Below, in pieces: positions 51,550 to 59,157 of a stretch of DNA of 64,000 bases. Source of the DNA: Qipengyuania sp. YIM B01966 (GTDB lineage: Bacteria; Pseudomonadota; Alphaproteobacteria; Sphingomonadales; Sphingomonadaceae); the NCBI RefSeq assembly GCF_016461955.1, contig NZ_JADMNM010000004.1, positions 1 through 64,000 on the forward strand. Reading direction: 5' to 3'. The translations under genes and the position numbers were made by a program. The notes under the pieces were generated by a model. The model did no database searches, was not told the DNA's origin, and worked only from the letters and a program-made list of their open reading frames with translations. Position 1 is the stretch's first letter, and each line of letters opens with the position of its first letter.

Positions 51550-52713
51550 ATGGATATTCCCGTTTCCACCCCCTCGCCCGTCACCGATCCGGCGGCGGCG
51601 AGCTTTGATATTGTCGCCCGGCAGGACAAGGCCGAGGCCGATATCACCGCGCTTTCGGCCGAGGTCGAGGAGGTCAAGACCCGCCTCGACCGCGTGGCCC
51701 GCGCCGCCACCCGCCCGGCCATCGGCGGGGCCGCCGGCGACATGGCCGCGCCCGAGGTCAAGGGCTTTGTCGACCGCTATTTGCGGCGCGGCGATACCTC
51801 GCTCTTCGAGGTGAAGGCGATGAACACGCTCGTCCCGGCCGAAGGCGGCTACGCCGTGCCGCGGCAGATCGACGCGCTGATCGCCCGCCAGCTCGTCGAG
51901 ATCAGCCCGATCCGCGCGCTCGCCCAAGTGGTCCAGACCGGCACTGCCGGCTACCGCAAGCTGGTCGCCCGCGGCGGCACCGCCAGCGGCTGGGTGTCGG
52001 AAACCGCACCGCGCCCCGAAACCGGCGCGCCCCTGTTTGCCGAAATCGCCCCGCCGACGGGCGAGCTCTACGCCAATCCGGCGGCGAGCCAGGCGATGCT
52101 CGATGATGCCGGGTTCGACCTCGAAAGCTGGCTGGCGAGCGAGATCGCGATGGAGTTCGCCCGCGCCGAAGGGGCCGCCTTCATCCACGGCAGCGGCATC
52201 AATCAGCCCGACGGCTTCCTCAACGCGCCCGCCACCGCGCAGGCGGACAGCGCGCGCGCCTTCGGCACGCTGCAATATGTCGGCAGCGGGGCGGCCGCCG
52301 GGTTCGGCAGCAACCCCGAAGCGCGGCTGATCGACCTTGTCCACACGCTCAAGGCCGGGCACCGGCAGGGGGCGAGCTGGGTGATGAATTCGGCGACGCT
52401 GGCCGAGGTCCGCAAACTCAAGACCGCCGACGGCGCATTCCTGTGGCAGCCGGGCCTGGTCGAAGGCCAGCCCGACCGGCTGCTCGGCTATCCGGTGGTC
52501 GAGGCCGAGGATATGCCCGACATCGCCGCCGGCGCCTATCCGGTGGCGTTCGGCAATTTCCGCCACGGCTATCTGATCGCGGAGCGCAGCGCGACGCAGA
52601 TCCTGCGCGATCCTTACACAAACAAGCCGTTCGTGCACTTCTACGCCACCCGCCGGGTGGGCGGGCAGGTGCTCGATTCCGCCGCGATCAAGCTGCTCAA
52701 GATCGAGGAATAA
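51550..52713 (+). CDS. GTA major capsid protein (gp5)
   Basis: HK97-fold capsid protein of 387 aa from ATG 51550 (MDIPVSTPSP). An N-terminal coiled delta region (about 20-60, QDKAEADITALSAEVEEVKTR) is followed by the HK97 core: SLFEVKAMNTLVPAEGGYAVP, SGWVSETAPRPETGAPLFAEI, FIHGSGINQPDGFLN and RVGGQVLDSAAIKLLKIE. It is followed by a strong terminator, which suits a protein needed in large amounts. Confidence 0.95.
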   Translation: MDIPVSTPSPVTDPAAASFDIVARQDKAEADITALSAEVEEVKTRLDRVARAATRPAIGGAAGDMAAPEVKGFVDRYLRRGDTSLFEVKAMNTLVPAEGGYAVPRQIDALIARQLVEISPIRALAQVVQTGTAGYRKLVARGGTASGWVSETAPRPETGAPLFAEIAPPTGELYANPAASQAMLDDAGFDLESWLASEIAMEFARAEGAAFIHGSGINQPDGFLNAPATAQADSARAFGTLQYVGSGAAAGFGSNPEARLIDLVHTLKAGHRQGASWVMNSATLAEVRKLKTADGAFLWQPGLVEGQPDRLLGYPVVEAEDMPDIAAGAYPVAFGNFRHGYLIAERSATQILRDPYTNKPFVHFYATRRVGGQVLDSAAIKLLKIEE

Positions 52714-52750
52714 CCGGGCCCGCCGGCCTGCTCTCGCCGGCTGCCTGACG

Positions 52751-52801
52751 CCGCGCCCCGCCGCCTGCCCCCTTCGGGCGGCGGGGCGCGGTTCTTTTTT
52801 G
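52751..52801 (+). terminator. Strong intrinsic terminator after the GTA capsid gene
   Basis: CCGCGCCCCGCCGCC (52751-52765) pairs perfectly over 15 bp with GGCGGCGGGGCGCGG (52777-52791), followed by TTCTTTTTT. It lies 38 nt after the capsid stop and 27 nt before the gp6 start. It would separate high capsid transcription from the downstream tail genes. Confidence 0.85.
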
Positions 52802-52827
52802 CCCCTCGCGCCAAGGATACCGCCTTC

Positions 52828-53373
52828 ATGGACCGCATGCCGATTTCCCCCACCGCGCCGCCCGCGCCTGCGTTGAGCCAGCTCAAGCACTGGCTGGCGA
52901 TCAGGAGCCCTGACGAGGACGCGCCGCTTGCCGCGCTCATCGCCGCCGCGCTCGAAGCGTGCGAGGCGTTCACCGGGCTGGTCCCGCTGATCGCCGATTA
53001 CGAGGCGCTGCTGCCCGCATCGGGCGCGTGGCAGCGCGTGCCGGCGCGGCCGGTCCACGCGATCACCAGGGTGGAAGCGATCCCGGCCGAAGGCGCCCAG
53101 CGGGTGCTGGCGGGCGAAGCCTACGAGATCGAGCTCGACGCCGATGGCAGCGGGCGGGTGCGGCTGCTGCGGCAGGGCGATGCCGGGCGGATCGCGGTCC
53201 GCTTCACCGCCGGCCTTGCGGGCGAATGGGCGGCGCTCCCCGCCAGCCTCGCCCATGGGATCATCCGCCACGCCGCCGCGCTCTATCGCCAGCGCGATGC
53301 GGGCGAGGACAGCCCTGCGCCCGCGCCGGCCATCGCCGCCTTGTGGCGGCCATACCGGCAGGTGCGGCTGTGA
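52828..53373 (+). CDS. GTA head-tail connector (gp6, adaptor)
   Basis: Protein of 181 aa of the phage gp6-like head-tail connector family, which joins portal to tail. Helical N-terminus (LSQLKHWLAIRSPDEDAPLAALIAAALEACEAFTG), a Pro-rich middle, beta segments with ITRVEAIPAEG, and helical LAHGIIRHAAALYRQRD near the end. Start ATG 52828 after AAGGA. It overlaps the next small gene by GTGA. Confidence 0.85.
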   Translation: MDRMPISPTAPPAPALSQLKHWLAIRSPDEDAPLAALIAAALEACEAFTGLVPLIADYEALLPASGAWQRVPARPVHAITRVEAIPAEGAQRVLAGEAYEIELDADGSGRVRLLRQGDAGRIAVRFTAGLAGEWAALPASLAHGIIRHAAALYRQRDAGEDSPAPAPAIAALWRPYRQVRL

Positions 53374-53540
53374 TCGCCGCCCGGCTGATCCCCGCGCCAG
53401 AACGGCTGACGGGCGCGCTGGCCCGCAAGGCCGCGCGGCTTGCCGCCGCGCACGCCGCGCAGGCCCTTGCCCAAGCGCGCGATGACCCGGCGCGCTGGCG
53501 GCAGGCCGACCTCCTCTGGCCGCTCTTCACGAAAGGCTGA
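53370..53540 (+). CDS. Short protein at the gp7 (stopper) position of the GTA cluster
   Basis: A 56-aa protein from GTG 53370, overlapping gp6 by GTGA. It is helical and Ala/Arg-rich (LTGALARKAARLAAAHAAQALAQ, then WRQADLLWPLFTKG). RcGTA encodes a longer head-closure stopper (gp7) here. This may be a reduced or divergent form, or an unrelated small protein. Because both neighbours overlap or abut it, it is very likely translated. Confidence 0.6.
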   Translation: MIAARLIPAPERLTGALARKAARLAAAHAAQALAQARDDPARWRQADLLWPLFTKG

Positions 53541-53545
53541 CCCCG

Positions 53546-53938
53546 ATGGAACTGCCCTTGCGCGCAGCCCTGCTGCGCTGGCTGGCAACCGGCCCCACGC
53601 CGCTCACCACGCTCAACCTGCTGGCCGAGGAAGCGCCGCTCGCCGCCAGCCCGCCCTGGCTCGGCATTGTCGCCAGCGCGGCGGTCGAATGGGGCGCGAA
53701 GGAGGCGCCGGGGCGCGAAATCCGCGTCGCGCTCGAACTGCATACGCGTGGCGACGATCCGGAAGGCGATGGCGCGCTGGTGCGGGCGATCGACACACGG
53801 ATCGAGGATTTTCCGCGCCGCCACGATGGCTGGCAGGTCGCCTCGATCGCCTTCCTGCGCTCACGCGCCGAACGCCGCCCGCGCAATCTGCGCGCGATGC
53901 TGATGGAATACCGCTTCCGCTGCCTCGCGCTCGCCTAG
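53546..53938 (+). CDS. GTA DUF3168 protein (gp8, tail terminator type)
   Basis: Protein of 130 aa matching DUF3168, the tail-terminator family: LPLRAALLRWLATGPTPLTTLNL, EIRVALELHTRGDDPEGDGALVRAIDTRIEDFP and VASIAFLRSRAERRPRNLRAMLMEYRFR. In RcGTA gp8 caps the tail tube below the stopper. It is 5 nt downstream of the gp7-position gene and is followed by REP doublet 3. Confidence 0.85.
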   Translation: MELPLRAALLRWLATGPTPLTTLNLLAEEAPLAASPPWLGIVASAAVEWGAKEAPGREIRVALELHTRGDDPEGDGALVRAIDTRIEDFPRRHDGWQVASIAFLRSRAERRPRNLRAMLMEYRFRCLALA

Positions 53939-53960
53939 ACCGACACGGTTGAGCTGAACC

Positions 53961-54032
53961 AGCTGGACCCCGGGTCAAGCCCCGGGGTGACAGCAAAACC
54001 CTGTCGCCCCGGACCTGATCCGGGGCCCGGCT
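53961..54032. repeat. REP doublet 3 in the GTA cluster
   Basis: AGCTGGACCCCGGGTCAAGC...GTGACA (53961-53992) and the inverse CTGTCGCCCCGGACCTGATC...CCGGCT (54001-54032) fill the 127-nt gap before the tail-tube gene. The inverted copy agrees with the first at roughly 26 of 32 positions. Confidence 0.8.
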
Positions 54033-54065
54033 ACCTTGCGGAAAATCCCCACGAAAGGACACACC

Positions 54066-54473
54066 ATGACCCCCCAGAAAGGCGCCGCCTTCCTGCTCAA
54101 GATCGGCGACGGCGCACAGCCGCCGGCCTACGACACTGTTGCCGGCCTCCGGACCACGCAGATGGCGATCAATGGCGACCCGGTGGTCGTCACGCACAAG
54201 CAATCGGGCGGCTGGCGCGCGCTGCTGTCGGGCGCGGGGACGCGCTCGGTTTCGGTCAGCGCGGCGGGCATCTTCCTCGGCAGCGCGGCGGAAGACCGCG
54301 TGCGCGGCCATGCGCTCGCCGGCACCATCGCCGAATACGAACTGAGCTTCGAGGATGGCGCGAAGATGCGCGGGCCCTTCCTCGTCCAGCGGCTCGACTA
54401 TTCCGGCGATTTCAATGCCGAGCGGACCTATACGCTGCAGCTCGAAAGTGCCGGGCCGGTGGTGCCCGTATGA
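54066..54473 (+). CDS. GTA major tail protein (gp9, tail tube)
   Basis: Tail-tube subunit of 135 aa from ATG 54066 (MTPQKGAAFLLKIGDGAQPPAY). The fold shows repeated beta strands (TTQMAINGDPVVVTHKQSGGW, RSVSVSAAGIFLGSAAEDRV, YELSFEDGAKMRGPFLVQRLDYSGDF) and ends with YTLQLESAGPVV. GAKMRGPFLV is typical of phage major tail proteins in GTAs. It overlaps gp10 by ATGA. Confidence 0.9.
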   Translation: MTPQKGAAFLLKIGDGAQPPAYDTVAGLRTTQMAINGDPVVVTHKQSGGWRALLSGAGTRSVSVSAAGIFLGSAAEDRVRGHALAGTIAEYELSFEDGAKMRGPFLVQRLDYSGDFNAERTYTLQLESAGPVVPV

Positions 54474-54793
54474 GCGCGCCTGCCGATAGCTTCGCCAACC
54501 CGCATCGCGGCGAGGCCAGCCTGATCGTCGCCGGGGCCCCGTGCACCTTGCGCCCGAGCTTCACCGCGCTGGTCGCGGCCGAAGAAGAGCTGGGGCCGCT
54601 GTTCGCGCTGGTCGAACGCGCCGGGGCCGGGCAGCTCAAACTGGCCGAGATCGCCGCGCTGTTCTTTCATTGCCAGCACGGCGCCGGCCACACACGCGAA
54701 GCTGTGGGCGAGGCCGTGCTTGCCGCAGGCCTCGCCGCCTGCACCGCGCCGCTGCGCGTTCTGCTCGGCCAGATCCTACGCGGGAACGCGTGA
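54470..54793 (+). CDS. GTA gp10-family protein
   Basis: Protein of 107 aa with the gene transfer agent gp10 block: NPHRGEASLIVAGAPCTLRPSFTALVAAEEELG, then AEIAALFFHCQHG and GLAACTAPLRVLLGQIL. Its start overlaps gp9 and its stop overlaps the next gene (GTGA). In related systems this family acts with the tail-assembly chaperone in tape-measure handling. Confidence 0.88.
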   Translation: MSAPADSFANPHRGEASLIVAGAPCTLRPSFTALVAAEEELGPLFALVERAGAGQLKLAEIAALFFHCQHGAGHTREAVGEAVLAAGLAACTAPLRVLLGQILRGNA

Positions 54794-54990
54794 CAGACGG
54801 CAGTTTCGGCGCCGAAGCCGCGCGGATGGCGGGCCTTGCCGCGCGCGCTTTGGGCTGGGCGCCCGCCACCTTCTGGGCCGCCACCCCGGCCGAACTCGCC
54901 GCCGCGCTGGCGCCCGCCGACCCCACCCCGCCGGCGCTGACCCGCGCCGAACTCGCCCGCCTGATGGAGCATGATGATGACCATGACTGA
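54790..54990 (+). CDS. GTA phage tail assembly chaperone (gp10.1)
   Basis: Small protein of 66 aa from GTG 54790 overlapping gp10 by GTGA. The motif ALGWAPATFWAATPAELAAALAP with a C-terminal LTRAELARLMEHDDDHD matches the small chaperone (TAC, rcc01693-like) that precedes the tape measure gene in GTAs. Its 3' end lies inside the start of the tape measure gene. Confidence 0.85.
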   Translation: MTDGSFGAEAARMAGLAARALGWAPATFWAATPAELAAALAPADPTPPALTRAELARLMEHDDDHD

Positions 54991-55579
54991 CGACACGCTC
55001 GAACCGCTGCTGGTCGAGGTGCGCGCCGGCACCAATGGCTTTGCCGCCGACATGGCACGGATGCGCAGCGCGCTCGACACGACGCTGGTGGACGGCTTTG
55101 CCGGGGCCGGCGCGGTGCTCGAACGCGGGCTGCTGGCGGCGCTCAAGAAAGGCAGCATCGGGTTCGAGGATCTGGGGCGGATGGCGCTGCAGATCATCGA
55201 CCGCATCGCCAGCCACGCGATCCAGGCCGGGCTCGAAACGCTGCTCGGGGGTCTCGGTGGCGGCGGGAAAGGCAGCGGGGATGGAGGGGGTATCGGCGGC
55301 CTGCTGGCCGGCGGGTTCGGTGCGCTGCTCGGCCTGCCGGGCCGCGCCACGGGCGGGCCGGTTGCGCCCGGTCGTGGCTACCTGGTGGGCGAGCGCGGAC
55401 CCGAACTGTTCGTCCCGACCAGCGCCGGCCGGGTCGAGGTCGCCGCCCCGTCCCGCCGCAGCGATGTGCGCGTGGCGATCAACCTGGCCGCCCCGCGCGA
55501 CACCACCACGCCGACCGCGCTCGCCCGCTCGAGCCGGCAGGTGGCGAGCGCGGTCCGCCGCGCGCTGATGGAGCATTGA
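54971..55579 (+). CDS. GTA tail tape measure protein (gp11)
   Basis: Protein of 202 aa, among the shortest tape measures, matching the short GTA tail. The start is one of three consecutive or nearby ATGs from 54971. The N-terminal helical part (LVEVRAGTNGFAADMARMRSALD) is followed by a Gly-rich low-complexity stretch (LLGGLGGGGKGSGDGGGIGGLL) and a conserved C-terminus (PVAPGRGYLVGERGPELFVP, then ARSSRQVASAVRRALMEH). Length controls tail length in phages. Confidence 0.88.
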   Translation: MMMTMTDDTLEPLLVEVRAGTNGFAADMARMRSALDTTLVDGFAGAGAVLERGLLAALKKGSIGFEDLGRMALQIIDRIASHAIQAGLETLLGGLGGGGKGSGDGGGIGGLLAGGFGALLGLPGRATGGPVAPGRGYLVGERGPELFVPTSAGRVEVAAPSRRSDVRVAINLAAPRDTTTPTALARSSRQVASAVRRALMEH

Positions 55580-55583
55580 GCCG

Positions 55584-57923
55584 ATGACCTACTGGCTTTG
55601 CCGCGAACGCCGCGGCCAACATGGCGACTGGCTCCAGCGGTTCGACCCGCGCTTCTGGACGGTCAATTTCCCCCGCCCGATGATGGCCTCGGTCGTCACC
55701 ACCGGGCCCGATGCCTTGCGGGTGGACTGCGAGTTTCACCATGCCGGCGAGCTCGCCGGGCTGATCTGGGACAGCGTGGACCGGCTGGACCACCCGCTGC
55801 TGGCCTATGCCACCGACCGCAATTATGCGCGCACCACCCTGCGTTTCCGCTGGCGATCAGGCGGGCTGGTGCCGCTCGACGCGCCGCACGGGCCGACGCT
55901 GACGATCGAGGGCCAGGATGCCGCCGGCAACGCCCGCAGCTGGTACGTCCGGCTGTGGAATTACGCGCAAGGCACGCCCGAAGATGCGGTGATCACGCTG
56001 CCCTTCTCAGGCCTGGCCGACGGCTTTGCCCCCGGCGGCGAGGCGGTGCACCCGTCGCGGATTGCGCGGATGTTCATCTCGCTGTGCCCGCCCGGTTATG
56101 TCGAAGGCAGCACCGCACCGCTCACGACACGCGCCGATGGCTGGGCGGAATTGAGCGACATAAGCTGCGACGGCGAACGCGCGATGCTGGCGCTGGGCGA
56201 TGTGCTGCTACCGCCGCATGGCGAACAGCTCGCCACCGCCTATGACGATTGCTTCAACCAGACCCCGGCGCGGCTGCTGCGGCAGGTGCGCGGCCTCGGC
56301 TATCGCGGGCGGATCGTCCATTATCTCGGGATGAGCCATTTCTTCCGGCTGGTGCCGGGCGAAGGGCGATTGCTGGCGGCGGGCGACGGCGCGCTGGCCG
56401 GCCCGGCGCTCGCATGGCACCGCGCGTTCTTCGCCGAATGCGCCGCGCGCGGGTTCGAGGCCATCGCCTCGCTCTCCTACGAACTGCTCGCCCAGCATTG
56501 CCCCGATGCCTGGCAGCAGCGCGCCGCCGATGGCACGCCCGCGCGCACCGGGTGGGAACCGCCCTCCGCGCTGCCGAGCCCGGCCCATGCGGGCGCGATG
56601 GACTGGCTGAAACAGGTCGCCGCACGTTTCGTCGCCTTGATCGAGGAGGCTGGCCTGCCGGTCCGTTTCCAGATCGGCGAGCCGTGGTGGTGGGTCACCG
56701 CCGATGGCCATATCTGCCTTTACGATGCGGCGGCCAAGGCGGCGCTGGGCGGCAATCCGCGGGTGATTGCCGATATGCGCGCGCCGCAAGGGCCGCAGGC
56801 CCGCGCCCTGCTCGGCATGGCCGGCAGCCTGCTCGCTGCTTCCACCGCCGGCCTGACCACAGCTATCCGCGAGGCCGCCAGTGGCCCGGCCGAAGTGCTG
56901 CTGCTGGCCTTCACCCCGACTGTGCTCGACCCCGCCATGCCCGACCTGAAGCGTGCCAATCTGCCGCTCGAATGGGCGCACCCCGCCTTCGACCGGCTGC
57001 AGCTGGAAGATTACGACTGGCTGACGGCGGGCAAGCAGGCGCTGCGCCGAGCGGCGCTGGCCGAGGTCGATGCCCGACTCGGCTACCCGCCGGAAAAACA
57101 GGATTACTTCGCCGGTTTCGTCCTCCGCGGCGAGGATGCTGAAACCTACTGGCCGCGGATCGACGCCGCGCTGGACGAAGCGCGTGCGCGCGGCATCGGC
57201 CAGCGTTTCGTCTGGGCGCTGCCGCAGATCGCGCGCGATGGCTACACCCGCCTCGCGCCCCCGCCACAGGAGAGCGCGGTGCAACCCTTCGACGATGTCC
57301 CCTATCCGCTCGCGCTGGGCCGCGACACCGCGGTCAGCCCCGAATTCTCGACCATGGTCGCCACCACCGCTTCGGGCCATGAGCGGCGCAACGCGCTGTG
57401 GTCGGATGCGCGGCTGCGTTTCGATGTCGGCCCCGGCATCCGCGCCGAAAGCGAGCTGGGTACGCTGATCGCCTTCTTCCGCGCCCGCCGCGGACCGGCA
57501 CGCGGGTTCCGGCTCCGCGACCCGTTCGACCATTCCTCGGCCGGGATGACCGGCGTGCCGGGCGCAACCGATCAGCTGCTCGGCACGGGCGACGGTGCGC
57601 GGGCCGATTTCCCACTGGTCAAACGCTATGGCGAAGGCGGCGAGCCGCAGATCCGCCCGATCACCCGCCCCGCCCCTGGCAGCGTGCTGGTGGCGGTGGA
57701 TGGCATCGCGACGACCGCCTTCGCGCTGCGCGAGGGCGGAATCATCGCCCTCGCCGCCGCGCCGCCCGCCGGCGCCGAAGTGACCGCCGGTTTCCTGTTC
57801 GACGTGCCCGTGCGCTTTGCCGAAGACCGGCTGGATGTCGCCGGCGTCAATTTCGCCGCCGGCGAGGCGCCTTCGGTGCCGCTGGTCGAATTGCGCGAAA
57901 CCACCGCCGAGCCTGCGCCATGA
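55584..57923 (+). CDS. GTA distal tail protein (gp12-type DUF2460) with large N-terminal hydrolase-like extension
   Basis: Protein of 779 aa. The last about 210 residues are the DUF2460/gp12 distal-tail domain (DVPYPLALGRDTAVSPEFSTMVA, AFFRARRGPARGFRLRDPFDHSS, QLLGTGDGARADFPLVKRYG). The first about 565 residues are not part of standard gp12. They contain a beta-rich N-terminus and then a region that reads like a TIM-barrel glycoside hydrolase (HYLGMSHFFRLVPGEG, FFAECAARGFEAIASLSYEL, RFQIGEPWWWV). The fusion is in one frame with no internal stop or start signal. It begins 4 nt after the tape measure gene. Confidence 0.85.
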   Translation: MTYWLCRERRGQHGDWLQRFDPRFWTVNFPRPMMASVVTTGPDALRVDCEFHHAGELAGLIWDSVDRLDHPLLAYATDRNYARTTLRFRWRSGGLVPLDAPHGPTLTIEGQDAAGNARSWYVRLWNYAQGTPEDAVITLPFSGLADGFAPGGEAVHPSRIARMFISLCPPGYVEGSTAPLTTRADGWAELSDISCDGERAMLALGDVLLPPHGEQLATAYDDCFNQTPARLLRQVRGLGYRGRIVHYLGMSHFFRLVPGEGRLLAAGDGALAGPALAWHRAFFAECAARGFEAIASLSYELLAQHCPDAWQQRAADGTPARTGWEPPSALPSPAHAGAMDWLKQVAARFVALIEEAGLPVRFQIGEPWWWVTADGHICLYDAAAKAALGGNPRVIADMRAPQGPQARALLGMAGSLLAASTAGLTTAIREAASGPAEVLLLAFTPTVLDPAMPDLKRANLPLEWAHPAFDRLQLEDYDWLTAGKQALRRAALAEVDARLGYPPEKQDYFAGFVLRGEDAETYWPRIDAALDEARARGIGQRFVWALPQIARDGYTRLAPPPQESAVQPFDDVPYPLALGRDTAVSPEFSTMVATTASGHERRNALWSDARLRFDVGPGIRAESELGTLIAFFRARRGPARGFRLRDPFDHSSAGMTGVPGATDQLLGTGDGARADFPLVKRYGEGGEPQIRPITRPAPGSVLVAVDGIATTAFALREGGIIALAAAPPAGAEVTAGFLFDVPVRFAEDRLDVAGVNFAAGEAPSVPLVELRETTAEPAP

Positions 57924-58738
57924 GCCGCGTGTTCCTGCGCCGCGAGCTGGAAGGGGTGGCGACTTTCTGGCGCGTCCACCGCCGCGACGGGGTGACGCTG
58001 GGCTTCACCAGCCACGACCGCGATCTGGCGTTCGGCGGCGTCACCCACCGCGCCGCGCCTGGCATGGTTCCGGCCGCGATCCGCCGCACCGCCGACTTCA
58101 CCGATGACAGCGCCGAGGCCGACGGCATTCTCGCGCATGACAGCATCAGCGAGGGCGACCTTGCCGCCGGCCGCTTCGACCAGGCGGCGATCGAAATGGG
58201 CGCGGTCGATTGGGAAACGGGGGAGCACGCGGTGCTCTATACCGGCACGCTCGGCGCCATCACGACGCAGAGCGGCGGTTTCTCGGCCGAATTGCGTTCG
58301 GCCAAGGCGGCGCTGGAGCGCGACCCGGTCCCGCGCACCAGCCCGACCTGCCGCGCCGAGTTCTGCGGGCCGGGCTGCAACCTGTCTCCCGCGCGGTTCA
58401 CCCGCGAGGCGGTGTTGGCCGAGGTCGAGCCGACGAGCGGTGGGCTGATCTTCGCTGGAATCGACCCCGCCCTCTACGCCGGCGGCGAGCTTCGCTGGCT
58501 CGACGGCCCGGAGTGCGGCCGCACCTTCGGCATTTGCGGCGTGGCAGGCGCGGCGCTGCTGATCGACGACGGCGACACGCCACCCCCGTCCGGCACTCGC
58601 GCGCTGCTGCGCGAAGGCTGCGACCGCACAATCGCCACCTGCGCCGCGCGGTTCGGCAATGCGCTCAACTTTCAGGGCGAGCCGTTCCTGCCCGGCAACG
58701 ATCTTCTGGCACGCTATCCGCAAGGGGGCGGGGCATGA
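57920..58738 (+). CDS. GTA hub protein (gp13, DUF2163)
   Basis: Protein of 272 aa at the baseplate hub. The N-terminal DUF2163 region (LRRELEGVATFWRVHRRDGVTLGFTSHDRD) and the C-terminal block RTIATCAARFGNALNFQGEPFLPG with CRAEFCGPGCNL match GTA gp13 (DUF2163 plus BR0599-like domain). Cysteines in CRAEFCGPGC and CDRTIATC may bind an iron-sulfur cluster, as reported for the RcGTA hub. Start ATG 57920 overlaps gp12 by ATGA. Confidence 0.92.
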   Translation: MSRVFLRRELEGVATFWRVHRRDGVTLGFTSHDRDLAFGGVTHRAAPGMVPAAIRRTADFTDDSAEADGILAHDSISEGDLAAGRFDQAAIEMGAVDWETGEHAVLYTGTLGAITTQSGGFSAELRSAKAALERDPVPRTSPTCRAEFCGPGCNLSPARFTREAVLAEVEPTSGGLIFAGIDPALYAGGELRWLDGPECGRTFGICGVAGAALLIDDGDTPPPSGTRALLREGCDRTIATCAARFGNALNFQGEPFLPGNDLLARYPQGGGA

Positions 58739-59157
58739 CCGGCGCGGCCATCGCTGCCGCTGCCGCCGCGCTGGTCGGCACGCCCTACCGCGCCGAAGGC
58801 CGCGCGCCGGGCCACGGGCTCGATTGTCTCGGTGTGGTGCTGGCCGCGCTGCGGGGCGCGGGCATTGCCGCCGCCGAGATGCCGTCGCCGCCGGGCTGGC
58901 GGCAGACCGCGATCGACGAGTGGCTGGGCCGCGCCGCGCAGGTCGGCCTGCGCCCGGCCAGCGGGGCGCCAATCCCTGGCGACGTGCTGCTCGTCGCCAG
59001 TGGCCCGGGGCAGCATCATTTGCTGATCGTCGGCCCGGCGGGCGACAGCTGCATCAGCGCCCATGCCGGGCTCGGCCAGGTGGTGGCGAGCCCGCTGCCG
59101 GCCCCCGCCACGCTCCGGCGCCACTGGCGCATGGCAGACAACAAGGATTCCGGCTGA
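58735..59157 (+). CDS. GTA cell wall peptidase (gp14, NlpC/P60 type)
   Basis: NlpC/P60-like cysteine peptidase of 140 aa that is thought to cut peptidoglycan during DNA delivery. Catalytic Cys in HGLDCLGVVLAAL (about residue 31) and His in GPGQHHLLIVG are visible. Start ATG 58735 overlaps gp13 by ATGA and the stop shares a base with the gp15 start (TGATG). Confidence 0.92.
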   Translation: MTGAAIAAAAAALVGTPYRAEGRAPGHGLDCLGVVLAALRGAGIAAAEMPSPPGWRQTAIDEWLGRAAQVGLRPASGAPIPGDVLLVASGPGQHHLLIVGPAGDSCISAHAGLGQVVASPLPAPATLRRHWRMADNKDSG

